A stretch of DNA of 19,919 nt, from the NCBI GenBank assembly GCA_038133505.1, contig JAYPTI010000044.1, forward strand, positions 1 through 19,919, written 5' to 3'. This stretch comes from JAYQUR01 sp038133505. GTDB taxonomy: Bacteria > Pseudomonadota > Alphaproteobacteria > MPNO01 > UBA830. This document shows, one piece after another, positions 1 through 6,017 of the stretch (positions are counted from its first letter, which is position 1; the number at the start of each line of letters is the position of its first letter). The notes beneath the pieces were generated by a model, which was given only the letters and a program-made list of their open reading frames with translations, made no database searches and was not told the origin of the DNA. The translations under genes were made by a program, and so were the position numbers.

Positions 1-168
1 ATCGTGGCCGAAGCGGAAGCGGTGTTCGAAGACGGCGCCGCGCCCGAAGCCGAGGAACTCTCCGTCGCCGCTACCGTAACCGACGCGCCGAGCGACGAGG
101 GACCGGCGAGCGATGCCGAAGACGCCAGCGATGAGTCCGGCGACGAAGAGGCCAAAGAAGCGCCCTGA
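1..168 (+). CDS. C-terminal end of an unidentified protein with an acidic tail (5' end outside window)
   Basis: Frame 1 is open from the first base to a TGA at 166-168 and gives 55 residues. The stretch is almost entirely Ala, Glu, Asp, Ser and Pro, with no hydrophobic or catalytic motif, and ends in EEAKEAP. This looks like a disordered, highly acidic C-terminal extension. Such tails occur on several alphaproteobacterial proteins, including some ribosomal proteins, but nothing here identifies the family. A perfect inverted repeat follows 8 bases after the stop, consistent with the end of a transcription unit. The reading frame is well supported by composition and the clean stop; the function is unknown. 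Confidence 0.6.
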   Translation: MVAEAEAVFEDGAAPEAEELSVAATVTDAPSDEGPASDAEDASDESGDEEAKEAP

Positions 169-175
169 CGACGGT

Positions 176-197
176 TGCGGGAGCGTGCGCTCCCGCA
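176..197 (+). terminator. Perfect hairpin after the partial upstream gene, possible terminator
   Basis: TGCGGGAGCG at 176-185 and CGCTCCCGCA at 188-197 are exact reverse complements separated by TG. The real hairpin would have about 8 pairs with a loop of about 6 bases. It lies 8 bases past the TGA at 168 and 36 bases before the next start at 233. No T run follows, so it is not a canonical rho-independent terminator; it could act as a weak terminator or a 3' end stabiliser. Confidence 0.4.
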
Positions 198-232
198 CCT
201 CCCCGCCCGTACCGCATCGGGGCTAAGGCGCA

Positions 233-1585
233 ATGCTCGAAATGTGGCGCGGCGGCGCGATATCCGGATTTCTGCACGTATCGCTCTTCGTCGGGCTGAT
301 TGTCGGCATGCCGTCGCTGCCGGTCATTTTCGACCGCGAGTTTCTCGACGAGAACGAGGATATTTCCGTCTCCGTCGAGGTGGTGAGCCCTGAGGCGTTG
401 CGACAGCTGGATGTCGTGCTCGCCCTTCCCGACGCCCAGATGGATTCTTCTTCGGCCGTGTCGACCGAGGGAAAGCCCGCGCCGCTGCTTCTCACGCCGC
501 TCGAAGTGCTGCGGGACGCGGATGCGCAGCCGACGCCGCAAAACCGCTCGGCATCGACGAACACGAACGACACGTCCGACGGCGACGGCGGCGGCCGTCA
601 GGTCCAAATTCCCACCGGCAAGATGGACCTTCGGACTCAGGAACCGTCGCGCGCGCCCCGCCCCGACCCCTCGAAGACCGCAGCGACGAAATCGGTCGCT
701 GTCGTCGCCGCCTCGGCGGAGGCCGAACGCAGGAGATCTGCGAGCAGGCTACCCGAGGAACGGGACGAGCGTACGCCGGCACAGACGTCCGACGAACAGC
801 GTCCACAGACCGAACAACGTCAGACCGCGGCAGCCACAGGCGGCCGGGACCCGACCGCGTCTTCGGCATCGAAACCCCGGGAAGCGTCCCGTCAGGCGAA
901 TTCGACGGCCGCAACGCAGCAAGCCGTTCCGCGACCGTCGGCACGACCGGCGACGGCGGAGCGTCAGGCTCGAAGCGCAAGCGACGTTTCGAGGGCAAAC
1001 GAAGGCACCCCCTCTTCCCCGGCACCGCTTGCGGAACTGGAGGGGCTGACCGCCCCGCCTCCGCCGTCGGCGCCTTCCGCCGCCAGTTCGGCCCGATCAT
1101 CTTCGACCGCGCAAACTGCGCAGTCGCTGCAGGCCGCGATCCCGCCGGACGCGTCGGCCCAGGACGTCTTCGCCGCATCGGTCGACAGCGAAGAAAGGGC
1201 GATCGTGGAGAACATGGTCGCTGCCGATCGGCGCCTGCAGGATTCGCTTACGCGCCGGGACGCGGATATCGGAATACCCGAGACAGCCAAGGCGCTGACG
1301 CTGCAGCGCCTCCAGAGAACGGCGAATTCGGGTCATGCTCCGGCGCAGTACAATCTCGCGGGCAAGTATCTGCGCGGCGAAGACGTCGACCGTGACGTCG
1401 ACAAAGCGCAAAGATTGTTGAGCAAGGCCGCCGAGCAAGGCTATGCGCCCGCGCAGACGCTCCTCGGGCTGATGCGGTTTACCGGCGTCGGGCTGCCCCG
1501 GGACCTGGCGGAAGCGAGCTTCTGGTGGTCGCTCGCCGCGGATCGCGGCGGAAAGGGCGCAAAACTTGGCCTCGAACTGATCTAG
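233..1585 (+). CDS. Membrane-anchored SEL1-repeat protein, cut by an in-frame TAG
   Basis: The product has 450 residues. Residues about 10-30 form one hydrophobic segment (GFLHVSLFVGLIVGMP), followed by a SVSVEVVSPEA stretch that resembles the N-terminal anchor of TonB/TolA-type envelope proteins. Residues about 75-335 are a long low-complexity linker rich in Ser, Ala, Arg, Pro and Thr, probably disordered and periplasmic. From about residue 360 there are two SEL1-like repeats, with the family signatures HAPAQYNLAGKYLRGE and YAPAQTLLGLMRFTGVGLPRD. SEL1 repeats usually mediate protein-protein contacts. The frame stops at a TAG (1583-1585) straight after GLELI, but continues open in the same frame to 2173 with ankyrin repeats, so this is probably the N-terminal 70% of a longer protein. 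No strong Shine-Dalgarno sequence is visible; the start was chosen because the hydrophobic anchor follows directly. Confidence 0.7.
   Translation: MLEMWRGGAISGFLHVSLFVGLIVGMPSLPVIFDREFLDENEDISVSVEVVSPEALRQLDVVLALPDAQMDSSSAVSTEGKPAPLLLTPLEVLRDADAQPTPQNRSASTNTNDTSDGDGGGRQVQIPTGKMDLRTQEPSRAPRPDPSKTAATKSVAVVAASAEAERRRSASRLPEERDERTPAQTSDEQRPQTEQRQTAAATGGRDPTASSASKPREASRQANSTAATQQAVPRPSARPATAERQARSASDVSRANEGTPSSPAPLAELEGLTAPPPPSAPSAASSARSSSTAQTAQSLQAAIPPDASAQDVFAASVDSEERAIVENMVAADRRLQDSLTRRDADIGIPETAKALTLQRLQRTANSGHAPAQYNLAGKYLRGEDVDRDVDKAQRLLSKAAEQGYAPAQTLLGLMRFTGVGLPRDLAEASFWWSLAADRGGKGAKLGLELI
1583..1585 (+). other. In-frame amber codon between SEL1 and ankyrin parts
   Basis: The TAG sits between CTG ATC and AAC AAG CTG. 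The frame before it (from 233) and after it (to TAA at 2171-2173) is the same and contains no other stop. One base change from GAG (Glu) would produce it. It could be a sequencing error, a true nonsense mutation, or a readthrough site. The sequence alone does not decide. Confidence 0.85.
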
Positions 1586-1843
1586 AACAAGCTGAAGCCG
1601 AGCGAGGTCATCAAAACCAACCGGCTGCGCGCCCGCTGGGGCCGGCTGATTACCGACTATGCCGATGCAAAACGCGGCGAAGCGAACCAGCGCGACCTGA
1701 ACGCCGAGCTGCAGGCGGCCTCGGAGCAGGGCGACAGCGGCGCCGTTCTCTCGCTTCTCGCGCGCGGCGCCGACCCGGAAAGCGCCGGCACGGAAGGGCG
1801 CAACGCTCTTATCAGTGCGGCGTGGCGCGGCCGCCGGGAGGTC

Positions 1844-2173
1844 ATGCACCTCTTGCTGGAACGGGGGACGCGGACCGATTTCACCGACGGCCAGGGCCGC
1901 ACGCCGCTCATGTGGGCCGCGATCAACGGTCATCCGGACGTGGTCACCGAACTATTGTCCAACGGCGCCAATCCGAACCATCTCGACAGCGACCGGACGA
2001 CCGCCCTGATGCGCGCCGCCTGGAACGGTCATTCGGAGGTCGTGAAACGACTGATCGGCGCTCGCGCCACTCTGAACGAGATCGACATCAACGGCCTGAC
2101 CGCGCTCGCCTACGCCCGGCGCGAAGGCCGCGCCGATATCGCGAGGATGCTGGTCGAGGCCGGCGCCAAGTAA
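1844..2173 (+). CDS. Ankyrin-repeat protein, probable C-terminal part of the SEL1 gene
   Basis: The first ATG after the amber codon, at 1844, gives 109 residues. The homologous reading runs back unbroken in the same frame to 1586, and those extra 86 codons already contain ankyrin sequence (GDSGAVLSLLARGADPES, then GRNALISAAWRGRREVMHLL). At least four ankyrin repeats are visible in total, including GRTPLMWAAINGHPDVVTEL and TTALMRAAWNGHSEVVKRL, with the usual TALM/TPLM helix starts and GADP/GANPN loops. Ankyrin repeats bind partner proteins. Starting at 1844 would begin inside a repeat, and no Shine-Dalgarno sequence stands out, so an independent short protein is less likely than a fragment of a fused SEL1-ankyrin protein of about 646 residues. 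NAD kinase follows 92 bases downstream. Confidence 0.6.
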   Translation: MHLLLERGTRTDFTDGQGRTPLMWAAINGHPDVVTELLSNGANPNHLDSDRTTALMRAAWNGHSEVVKRLIGARATLNEIDINGLTALAYARREGRADIARMLVEAGAK

Positions 2174-2222
2174 CACGCGAAAAGGGCGGGCCACGCAGTC
2201 TGGCGCCGAGCGGGCGAACCGA

Positions 2223-2228
2223 TATACT
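2223..2228 (+). promoter_or_regulatory. Possible -10 box (TATACT) upstream of NAD kinase
   Basis: TATACT lies 37 bases before the NAD kinase start, in the 92-base space after the ankyrin gene. No convincing -35 element is seen 16-18 bases upstream, so support is weak. Confidence 0.25.
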
Positions 2229-2265
2229 CGCCGAAAGCCGGATTGGCCCCTAAAGGCGGAGACGC

Positions 2266-3033
2266 ATGAGCTTTTCGACGATCGGATTTGTCGCGGGAAC
2301 CACCGACGCGGCCCGGAAGGCATATCGCCGGCTGACCGAGAAGTACGATCACGTACCGCCCGAGACCGCGGACGTCATCGTCGCTCTCGGCGGCGACGGC
2401 CTGATGCTTGAAACGCTTCATACCTATCTCGACCGCGACGTGCCGATCTACGGCATGAACCGCGGCACCGTCGGCTTCCTCATGAACGAGTACAAGGAAA
2501 CGCGGCTCGCAACGCGCCTGGACGCCGCGGAACCCGTCGTGCTGCGGCCGCTGGAAATGTCGGTCCAGACCGTCGACGGCGAAACGATCAACACGATCGC
2601 CATCAACGAGATTTCCCTTCTGCGCGAAACCCGCCAGGCCGCGAAACTCCGGATCCGCATCGACGGAAAGGTGCGCATGTCGGAGCTGATCTGCGACGGC
2701 CTGCTCGTGGCGACGCCGGCCGGCAGCACGGCCTATAACCTGTCAGCCCACGGCCCGATCATTCCGCTCGGCGCGAACCTGCTGGCGCTGACGCCGATCA
2801 GCGCCTTCCGGCCCCGCCGCTGGCGGGGCGCGCTGTTGCCGGACGGGGCGACCATCACCATCGACGTCCTCGAGCCGCGCAAGCGGCCGGTCAGCGCCGT
2901 CGGCGACTATACCGAAGTGCGCGACATCCGCCGCGTCCGCGTCCGTGCGTCCGCCGACAAGTCCTTCGCACTTCTGTTCGATCCGGAACACAACCTCGAA
3001 GACCGGATCCTGAACGAGCAGTTCATTCCCTGA
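2266..3033 (+). CDS. nadK: NAD kinase
   Basis: The product has 255 residues, close to the usual size of short alphaproteobacterial NAD kinases. It phosphorylates NAD to NADP in the cytoplasm using ATP or polyphosphate. The family signatures are present in order: LGGDG at about residues 41-45, which carries the key Asp; GMNRGTVGFLMN at 63-74; the NE pair at about 114-115 (INEISLLR); and ATPAGSTAYNLSAHGPIIP at about 149-167, the glycine/serine-rich NAD-binding segment. A purine-rich GGCGGAG sits about 5 bases before the ATG. It is followed after 31 bases by a D-2-hydroxyacid dehydrogenase on the same strand, possibly co-transcribed. The family assignment is secure; the gene symbol rests on motif recognition. 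Confidence 0.95.
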   Translation: MSFSTIGFVAGTTDAARKAYRRLTEKYDHVPPETADVIVALGGDGLMLETLHTYLDRDVPIYGMNRGTVGFLMNEYKETRLATRLDAAEPVVLRPLEMSVQTVDGETINTIAINEISLLRETRQAAKLRIRIDGKVRMSELICDGLLVATPAGSTAYNLSAHGPIIPLGANLLALTPISAFRPRRWRGALLPDGATITIDVLEPRKRPVSAVGDYTEVRDIRRVRVRASADKSFALLFDPEHNLEDRILNEQFIP

Positions 3034-3064
3034 CACACACGATCAAGCCCCGCTGGAGCGACCG

Positions 3065-4136
3065 ATGCCCACCATTGTCGCGGAAGACGACGTCATTATC
3101 CGCACGTCCCAGGTAATCCTGGATCCCGATACGGACCCCGAACGTTACGCCGCCATCAAGGACTACTATCACGTCGACGTTCCCTGGTTCGACGACTGGG
3201 TCTCGCAGGTCCGGGCGTCGGTCCCCGATCTCTATCCTGCGAAATACTGCATGCTTGGCGACGAGGAATCCTTTCGGGCCGCCCTCCACGAGGCGGACGG
3301 CGTGATCGTCGAAGGCTTTCGCGTCGGCCGCGAAGAGATCGACGCGGCGCCCAATCTCAAGATCGTCCAGAAGTTCGGGACCGACACCCGCAATATCGAT
3401 CTCGAGGCCTGTGCAGAACGCGGCATCGAGGTCAAAACGCTGCGCCGACGGGTCAATATCGCCGTCGCAGAGCACGCTTTCGCGCTGATGATCGCGATGG
3501 CGAAGAAACTCTGCCTTCTGAATCATCGGATCGACGAAGCAAGCCTCCGCGATGCGGGTTTCGAAGCAAGGATGCACGACACGCGACATGCCGCCGCCGC
3601 GAACTGGGGTCGCGTGTACGGGCTGAGCACGCTATACGGCTCGACGGTCGGATGCCTGGGTCTCGGGGAGATCGGCCGCGAGGTCGCGTCGCGGGCAACA
3701 GCCTTCGGCGCGGACGTCCTCTACTACCAGCGCAACCGGCTGCCCGAGGATATCGAAAAGCCGCTGGGCGCGACCTATTGCGGGTTCGAGGAACTGCTCG
3801 AACGATCGGACTTCGTCAGCGTCCACNNNNNNNNNNGACTCGACCCGCGGCCTTATCGACGCGGCGGCGTTCGCCCGGATGAAGGACGGCGCGTTCCTGA
3901 TCAACATCTCGCGCGCGGCGATTATCGACAGGCAGGCTCTGATGGATGTACTGGAGAACGACCGGCTGGGCGGCGTGGCGCTCGACGTCCATTACGAGGA
4001 GCCGTCACCGCCGGACGAGCCGCTGAAGAATTATTCCAAGGCGCTGCTGACGCCGCATTCCGCTGTCGCCGGCCGGCTCAACGGCGCGGCCGACATGGAA
4101 GAGATGATCGGGAATCTCTCGGCGGCCATCCGCTAG
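3065..4136 (+). CDS. D-2-hydroxyacid dehydrogenase family protein, interrupted by an assembly gap
   Basis: This NAD(P)-dependent oxidoreductase belongs to the family of phosphoglycerate, lactate and glyoxylate/hydroxypyruvate dehydrogenases. Before the gap there are 254 residues, with the Rossmann motif GLGEIG at about 199-204 and the hinge sequence NIAVAEHAFALMIA. Ten N bases (3827-3836) follow SDFVSVH. After the gap the frame is shifted, but the product resumes exactly where expected (DSTRGLIDAAAFARMKDG). It carries the catalytic Arg in NISRAAIID, Glu in HYEEPSP and His in LTPHSAVAG. Related proteins have four residues of the type VPLT at the gap, so the real gap is probably 12 bases and the gene intact at about 357 residues. 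GGAG lies about 6 bases before the ATG. The substrate cannot be assigned; the N-terminal substrate domain is not one I recognise as a named enzyme. Confidence 0.85.
3827..3836. other. Assembly gap of 10 N
   Basis: Ten consecutive N bases lie inside the hydroxyacid dehydrogenase gene. The reading frame before the gap is frame 2 and after it frame 3. Restoring a single frame needs a length that is a multiple of three, and comparison with the conserved family segment suggests 12. Confidence 0.98.
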
Positions 4137-4152
4137 GACGATGCAAACGGAA

Positions 4153-4178
4153 AAGGGCCGGCGAAAGCACCGGCCCTT
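4153..4178. terminator. Terminator hairpin between convergent genes
   Basis: AAGGGCCGG (4153-4161) pairs with CCGGCCCTT (4170-4178) around the 8-base loop CGAAAGCA. It lies between the hydroxyacid dehydrogenase stop (4136, plus) and the cupredoxin-like stop (4203, minus). Read on the minus strand the stem runs into CCTTTTCC, so it fits best as the terminator of the minus gene, but it may serve both. Confidence 0.75.
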
Positions 4179-4202
4179 CCCGCTTGCCGATGCCCGGAAG
4201 CG

Positions 4203-4673
4203 TCACTTGACGACGAGCGTGTAGTCCGGCGTCGTATTGAGCGGGCAGGAATAGACCTATTCGCCGGGCTTGAGCTCGACCTCGTAGTCGCGCGACGTGC
4301 CCTCGGTCAGGCCGCCGCCCGAAACGCTGGTCTTCGTGATCTTGTGCAGCGGGTTCTTCCAGTCGTAGCCCTTCGAGCGCAGCCAGAAACCGAGCTCATA
4401 GGGCACGTTCTTATTCTCGACCCGGAAGACGTACTTCCCGGGCTTGAGTTCCAGCACCTTCGAAGCGGACAAGCGCTTGTCTGCCGTCTTCTCGTTGATA
4501 GCGACGCAGTCCGCCTTCTTGGTCGGCATATAGCCGTGGTTCTCGCCGTTCTCGGACTCGACGAACTGGCAGCCGACCTGGGTCAGCTTGACGACGTTGG
4601 GAGACGCCGCTTACGCGGCGGATGAGGCGCCGACGACGATTGCGGCAGCGGCAACGAGAGCGGATCTGAGCAT
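4203..4673 (-). pseudogene. Secreted cupredoxin-like protein with two in-frame stop codons
   Basis: Reading from ATG at 4673 to TGA at 4203-4205 gives 156 codons in one frame, with a TAA at codon 21 (4611-4613) and a TAG (4257-4259) near the end. The first 20 residues are a signal peptide (LRSALVAAAAIVVGASSAA). The TAA falls in the position of an A-x-A cleavage site, SAA-stop-AAS, where Tyr would fit. The mature part has a beta-rich, cupredoxin-like pattern ending VELKPGE-stop-VYSCPLNTTPDYTLVVK; Tyr is the expected residue at this stop too (LKPGEYVYSCP). Both stops are thus one base from TAC. A GAAGG lies 5 bases before the ATG. The clear Cys-His-Met copper ligand set of plastocyanins is not visible, so metal binding is unproven. 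The uninterrupted part from 4529 to 4260 encodes 90 residues starting MPTKKADC. Recent pseudogene or sequence error are both possible. Confidence 0.7.
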
Positions 4674-4787
4674 GGTAGCCTTCGGAAAGTCCTATCTACG
4701 GCAGCGCAGCGCGGCTGCCTCTCCCGGCGAGATGTGCGGCGGAAACCCGATCCGGGCAATTCAACTGACTGTGAGGCAGGAAAAGTA

Positions 4788-4825
4788 AAACGGCGTCTGC
4801 CGGGGGGACTTGGCAGACGCCGTTT
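4788..4825 (-). terminator. Strong rho-independent terminator of the small minus-strand gene
   Basis: A perfect 14-bp stem is formed by 4788-4801 (AAACGGCGTCTGCC) and 4812-4825 (GGCAGACGCCGTTT), with a 10-base loop. On the minus strand it is followed by TTTTACTTTT, a typical T-rich tail, and it lies 26 bases after the stop of the 55-residue gene at 4852-5019. This spacing is strong support that the small gene is transcribed. Confidence 0.85.
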
Positions 4826-4851
4826 ACATTTACGCGTGCTTTAGGGGGACT

Positions 4852-5019
4852 TTAAAGCGTCCGCGTCGCAATATTCACCAGTGCGTAGCCCCACATGCAG
4901 GCGCCAGCACAAATTCCGAGGAAAACGGTGCCCTTGCTCAGGGCCTGCGTGCCGTCGGATGCCTTGCGGCGCCCGTGGCGTTTGCGTTTCTTGCGTCGAA
5001 GAATCATCGTTTCTTCCAT
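4852..5019 (-). CDS. Small basic single-TM protein, 55 residues
   Basis: ATG at 5019-5017 to TAA at 4854-4852 gives 55 residues. The N-terminal part is very basic (MILRRKKRKRHGRRKA) and the C-terminal part has one hydrophobic stretch at about residues 31-50 (TVFLGICAGACMWGYALVNI), so an inner-membrane protein with a cytoplasmic basic head is likely. The second ATG, at 5007 (codon 5), has GGAAG about 6 bases upstream, a better ribosome binding site than the first, so the true product may have 51 residues. The gene is followed by a perfect terminator (4788-4825) and preceded by an AT-rich intergenic region shared with the divergent crotonase gene. I recognise no family. The basic head could contact nucleic acid or lipid head groups, but that is only a suggestion. 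Confidence 0.6.
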   Translation of the reverse strand: MEETMILRRKKRKRHGRRKASDGTQALSKGTVFLGICAGACMWGYALVNIATRTL

Positions 5020-5042
5020 CGGAGCAATTCGTATCTTAGGTA

Positions 5043-5084
5043 GAGCAAAATTCGTGCCAGACTTACAAATAATTGATTTTGCTC
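5043..5084. promoter_or_regulatory. 9-bp inverted repeat in AT-rich divergent intergenic region
   Basis: GAGCAAAAT (5043-5051) and ATTTTGCTC (5076-5084) are exact reverse complements separated by 24 bases. They lie in the unusually AT-rich region between the small minus-strand gene (start 5019) and the plus-strand crotonase gene (start 5193). The position suits a regulator-binding dyad or a promoter region for both genes. No clear -35/-10 pair could be fixed on either strand. Confidence 0.3.
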
Positions 5085-5192
5085 ATTTTTCCATGGATAC
5101 AGATCTTTCCGGAATCAAAATCGTCAAAAAATCCGACGGCGATTTCCGCATTTGCTATGATCCCGCCGAATAATCACGGTCTCGCTATTTCC

Positions 5193-5972
5193 ATGAACGA
5201 CAGCATCCTGTGTCACCGCGACGGCGACGTCGCGACGGTCACAATCAATCGCCCCGGAAAGCGAAATGCGCTCGACAGCAGCGCGTGGCGGCAACTCGGC
5301 GACGCCTTCGAGGAACTCTCGGCGGACACGAGCCTCCGCTGCGTGATCGTGACGGGCGCCGGCGGCAAGGCCTTCGGGTCAGGCAACGATATTTCGGAAT
5401 TCGAAACGGCGCGCTCCAACGCGGAACAGGTCAAGGCCTACAACGCGATCACCATGCGCGCCGTCAAGGCGATCGAAAATTCGCTCCACCCGACGGTCGC
5501 CCGCATCCAGGGATTCTGCCTGGGCGGCGGGCTGGAGATCGCGCTGGCCTGCGATATCCGCATCGCGACCGACGGCTCGAAGTTCGGCCTGCCGGTGAAG
5601 AACATGGGCATCTATCTCGATCCCGCGCTTGCCGAAACGCTCGTCCGCGCGATCGGGCGCGCCGCGGCGCTCGAGCTGGTGCTGGAGGGCAACGTGCTGT
5701 CCGCCGAGGAAGCGCTGGCCCAGCGCCTGGTGAACCGGATCGTCCCGGACGACGGGCTCGACGCCGAAGTCGCGGCGACGGTCGAACGGATTCTCTCCGG
5801 CGCGCCGCTGGCGGCCCGCTACAACCGGCGGGTCATTCGGGGCGCCGAAGCCCCTGTCGTGCCGGATTCGCAAATGCTCTCCGAGGCCGCTTCCTATGGC
5901 GACACCGAGGATTACGCCAACGCCTACAAGGCCTTTGCAGAGAAGCGCAAGGCGGAGTTCAAGGGCCGCTGA
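5193..5972 (+). CDS. Enoyl-CoA hydratase/isomerase (crotonase) family protein
   Basis: The product has 259 residues, the normal size for the family, which acts on acyl-CoA thioesters (hydration, isomerisation, hydrolysis or decarboxylation). The oxyanion-hole segments are present: GKAFGSGNDISEF at about 58-70 and IQGFCLGGGLEIALACDI at about 105-122, which includes the first acidic residue (Glu115). The second catalytic Glu of true hydratases, normally in a PE pair, is absent: the sequence here is FGLPVKNMGI. A simple enoyl-CoA hydratase is therefore unlikely, and isomerase, hydrolase or another activity should be considered. The ATG at 5193 matches the family N-terminus (MNDSILCHRDGDVATVTINRP). 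In-frame starts at 5157 (ATG) and 5073 (TTG) would add residues unlike the family. No strong ribosome binding site precedes any of them. An EamA-type permease follows after 45 bases. Confidence 0.88.
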   Translation: MNDSILCHRDGDVATVTINRPGKRNALDSSAWRQLGDAFEELSADTSLRCVIVTGAGGKAFGSGNDISEFETARSNAEQVKAYNAITMRAVKAIENSLHPTVARIQGFCLGGGLEIALACDIRIATDGSKFGLPVKNMGIYLDPALAETLVRAIGRAAALELVLEGNVLSAEEALAQRLVNRIVPDDGLDAEVAATVERILSGAPLAARYNRRVIRGAEAPVVPDSQMLSEAASYGDTEDYANAYKAFAEKRKAEFKGR

Positions 5973-6017
5973 AATCATGCCGAAGCGGTTGCATACAGGG
6001 CGTTCGCGGAACCGCCG

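Noticed and set aside
4203..4673. Reassigned stop codon (TAG/TAA read as Tyr) as explanation for the interrupted cupredoxin-like gene
   Set aside because: TAA and TAG end several intact genes here (for example at 8205, 12854, 18427 and 19669), so genome-wide recoding does not fit.
4700..4719. GGCAGC/GCTGCC hairpin upstream of the cupredoxin-like gene
   Set aside because: Short stem in GC-rich DNA with no T run or other regulatory context; expected by chance.
5093..5173. A 26-codon plus-strand frame starting MDTDLSGIKIVKK upstream of the crotonase gene
   Set aside because: It reads like a protein but is very short, has no visible ribosome binding site or homology that I recognise, and lies in the AT-rich regulatory region. 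Kept only as a possible leader peptide.
5073..5192. Upstream extension of the crotonase frame to a TTG or an earlier ATG (5157)
   Set aside because: The added residues do not resemble crotonase N-termini and no ribosome binding site supports them; ATG at 5193 fits the family length.
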